A stretch of DNA of 36,797 bases from Bacteroidota bacterium. GTDB taxonomy: Bacteria; Bacteroidota; Bacteroidia; Bacteroidales; VadinHA17. Made by a program: the position numbers and the translations under genes. Where the stretch lies: positions 1 through 36,797 of the forward strand of contig QKGI01000093.1 in NCBI GenBank assembly GCA_003250475.1. The letters run 5' to 3'. Each line of letters opens with the position of its first letter. The first letter of the stretch is position 1. Below the pieces are notes generated by a model. The model made no database searches and had not been told where the DNA came from. It was given only the letters and a program-made list of their open reading frames with translations. Shown one piece after another: positions 35,336-36,797 of this stretch.

Positions 35336-36249
35336 CTTTTAAGGAACCTTACCAGGAGCAGGACTGAGAAGACAAGGACAGTGGAAAAAAGATAGAACGG
35401 AAACCAGAGGATAACCGTAACGGAATCGTTGCTGCCGGAGGTAGCGACTGTGACCAGAATCATTAAAGGGATCGAGATAAGCCATGTTGCAAGTCCGGAT
35501 TGAGCAATATCCTGCTTCTGCTTCTCATCATACAGGGAGAGTATCTTCCTCTTCGCCAGCCTGACAACCCAGTATATGTTAACAGTGAAGTAAGGAATGA
35601 TGATAGCTGCGCTGTAGAACCAGAAAAGCCACCTGTGCCATGCCTTTATTTGAAAGTCCTGCAGGGCTCCGAATGACCATGTGATGAACACCACTCCCGC
35701 CAGCCCGCAGATGATACCTATATATTGGGTTATCTCGAAAAGAACCTCATCAACTGCTTTTCCTGCAGGTACTTTAAGCGTTGCCAGGCTCCTCATAATC
35801 CTGATTATCGCAAGGAGCAGGGCAAAGAGGAAAAAGAGGCGGATAATGAGAGACAGGAAGAGAGTGGTCCATTCCATTGCACATTCGTAACCCATATCAA
35901 GGTACTCATGGCCGATATCCGACAAGGCCGCGAAATCAAATACAGTAGCAATAGCTGCCACTACCCCGGAGGCTATGACTGCCATGACTGTGATGTCTGT
36001 TCTTAATCCCCTCCTGAATGCCTTAAGGAGTAGTATGGCTGAAGAGACAAACAGCAGCACCCTTACTATATAACCAGCTCCCAGTAAATTACTTAACCGG
36101 TCGACATCCTGTGACCTCCCCCTTATCTCCAGGTAGGCGTAAATGTCATAGAAAAGCCACAGGAATGAAAGCGTAAGAAGCCCGAGGGTAATGAGTGAGA
36201 GAACCCGGAGCTGTTGTCCTTTTGCCGGCAATGAATTTTCCTTTTTCAT
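35332..36249 (-). CDS. Polytopic membrane protein of unknown function, paired with HTH regulator
   Basis: A 305-residue integral membrane protein with about eight hydrophobic segments, among them LSLITLGLLTLSFLWLFY, VLLFVSSAILLLKAF, LIIRLFFLFALLLAII and ILWFPFYLFSTVLVFSVLLL. Short charged loops separate them (GRSQDVDRLS, DEKQKQDIAQSG). I recognise no transporter or enzyme signature. It resembles, in context only, the small membrane proteins (DUF2975 and similar) encoded beside YozG-like HTH regulators. It starts 11 bases after the HTH gene and is surely co-transcribed with it from the operator-bearing promoter at 36504-36535. Confidence 0.75.
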   Translation of the reverse strand: MKKENSLPAKGQQLRVLSLITLGLLTLSFLWLFYDIYAYLEIRGRSQDVDRLSNLLGAGYIVRVLLFVSSAILLLKAFRRGLRTDITVMAVIASGVVAAIATVFDFAALSDIGHEYLDMGYECAMEWTTLFLSLIIRLFFLFALLLAIIRIMRSLATLKVPAGKAVDEVLFEITQYIGIICGLAGVVFITWSFGALQDFQIKAWHRWLFWFYSAAIIIPYFTVNIYWVVRLAKRKILSLYDEKQKQDIAQSGLATWLISIPLMILVTVATSGSNDSVTVILWFPFYLFSTVLVFSVLLLVRFLKS

Positions 36250-36260
36250 AGTTTCATGAA

Positions 36261-36482
36261 TTATTGGTTTTCCTGCAGATCATCTGTTACATAAAATACC
36301 TCCTCGACATTCTTGCCGAAAAACCTCGCTATCCTGAAGGCAAGCAACGTTGAGGGGACAAACTTCCCCTTCTCCACAGCATGGATTGTTTGTCTTGTTA
36401 CAGAAACAGATTCAGCAAGTTCCTCCTGCGACATTTCTCCGTGATCAAACCTTAGCTTCCTGATGTTGTTGTGCAAATGCAT
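36261..36482 (-). CDS. XRE-family helix-turn-helix regulator (YozG-like)
   Basis: A 73-residue one-domain DNA-binding protein. The helix-turn-helix is clear: MSQEELAESVSVTRQTIHAVEK, followed by GKFVPSTLLAFRIARFFGK and the C-terminal VEEVFYVTDD, typical of small Cro/CI or YozG-like regulators. The ATG at 36482 is chosen over TTG 36506 because the latter overlaps the promoter box. Two similar 16-bp sites sit over the promoter, so it probably represses its own operon, which includes the downstream membrane protein gene. Confidence 0.9.
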   Translation of the reverse strand: MHLHNNIRKLRFDHGEMSQEELAESVSVTRQTIHAVEKGKFVPSTLLAFRIARFFGKNVEEVFYVTDDLQENQ

Positions 36483-36487
36483 ATCTT

Positions 36488-36524
36488 GTAAACTATACAG
36501 TACCAAATGTAAAGTATAGTTTAC
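36488..36524. promoter_or_regulatory. Operator: 11-bp inverted repeat / two 16-bp half-sites
   Basis: GTAAACTATAC (36488-36498) and GTATAGTTTAC (36514-36524) form a perfect 11-base inverted repeat with a 15-base spacer. Read another way, there are two sites of the form GTAAAsTATAsTTTAC, at 36488-36503 (partial) and 36509-36524 (near-perfect palindrome). Their starts are 21 bases apart, about two helical turns. They flank and overlap the -7 box. Confidence 0.75.
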
Positions 36525-36535
36525 ATTAAAACAAA
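36504..36535 (-). promoter_or_regulatory. Full Bacteroidota promoter for the HTH-membrane protein operon
   Basis: Minus strand -33 TTTG (36535-36532), a 20-base spacer and -7 TACATTTG (36511-36504). It is the best complete match to the TTTG/TAnnTTTG consensus in the window. The box ends 21 bases before the ATG at 36482. Confidence 0.75.
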
Positions 36536-36586
36536 TAATTCTGTAAATAATTTGTCGTGTAGGTTAATTACCTGGGTGTGGGAGTA

Positions 36587-36797
36587 TCAATTGTCTTCAA
36601 CAGGCTCACACAGGAGCATGCTGTCTCCATAACTCAGAAACCGGTAACCGCCGGATAGTGCATGGTCGTATATAGCTTTCCATGAATTGCCGGTAAAGGC
36701 AGCCACGAGAAGGAGCAGGGTACTTCGCGGCTGGTGAAAGTTTGTGAGCATGCTGTTTACAATACGGAACCTGTACCCGGGAACAATTATTATATCT
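36587..36797 (-). CDS. queA: QueA, S-adenosylmethionine:tRNA ribosyltransferase-isomerase (3' end only)
   Basis: The last 69 codons of a gene that runs off the right edge. The translation contains [31 protein letters not shown] and [14 protein letters not shown], which match the C-terminus of QueA. The enzyme moves the ribose of SAM onto preQ1-tRNA, making epoxyqueuosine. The stop TGA is at 36589-36587. It lies about 50 bases upstream of the HTH operon promoter on the same strand. Confidence 0.93.
   Translation of the reverse strand, partial: DIIIVPGYRFRIVNSMLTNFHQPRSTLLLLVAAFTGNSWKAIYDHALSGGYRFLSYGDSMLLCEPVEDN

Overview
The window is a slice of a Bacteroidota chromosome, most likely Bacteroidales or a close relative. 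The evidence is the recurring promoter box TAnnTTTG (TTTG at -33), the rpsF-rpsR-rplI operon, the large LptD-like protein, SecA of about 1,107 residues with an SEC-C tail, a SPOR-tailed amidase paired with an MCE protein, and the AmmeMemoRadiSam genes. Coding DNA is of middling GC and intergenic DNA is clearly AT-rich. Almost everything is housekeeping, and both ends cut genes: dnaA on the left and queA on the right.

Layout. 1-8.5 kb: dnaA (partial), an MCE lipid-transport protein and a periplasmic amidase on the minus strand, divergent from lptD-ridA on the plus strand; ridA converges on rpsF-rpsR-rplI at a strong two-way hairpin. 8.5-15.6 kb, plus strand: dnaX (with an A10 slippage-like site), a sensorless histidine kinase, a CheY-like regulator, ferritin and secA. 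15.6-24.8 kb, minus strand: siaC, an AmrB-AmrA fusion, a polytopic protein with a spermidine-synthase-like domain, the radical SAM enzyme AmrS, ligA, a small unknown protein and dapA. 25-29.2 kb, plus: argS, ffh, a two-part tandem-repeat block, folD. 29.2-36.8 kb: a beta-propeller lipoprotein (minus), TPR protein-phosphosulfolactate synthase-aroE (plus), truA (minus), threonine aldolase (plus), a membrane protein with an autoregulated-looking HTH regulator (minus), and the 3' end of queA (minus).

The most unusual content is the AmmeMemoRadiSam block at 19.2-24.3 kb. The Memo-AMMECR1 fusion begins with a Sec-type signal peptide. The radical SAM enzyme begins with a twin-arginine-like leader. 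Between them lies a membrane protein joining a His-rich, b-cytochrome-like N-terminus to a SpeE-like domain that has lost its catalytic motif. This suggests a membrane-attached or exported form of a system whose biochemistry is not known to me. Other items worth checking are the A10 run in dnaX, where both alternative frames stop at once; the paired 16-bp operators over the HTH promoter; the 8-bp tandem repeats before folD; and an orphan minus-strand terminator at about 30.27 kb.

Start codons were chosen by comparing promoter boxes, Shine-Dalgarno-like sequences and family N-termini. Several longer open frames that begin with TTG inside promoters were shortened to the next ATG. No tRNA, rRNA, CRISPR array, transposase or phage gene was seen.
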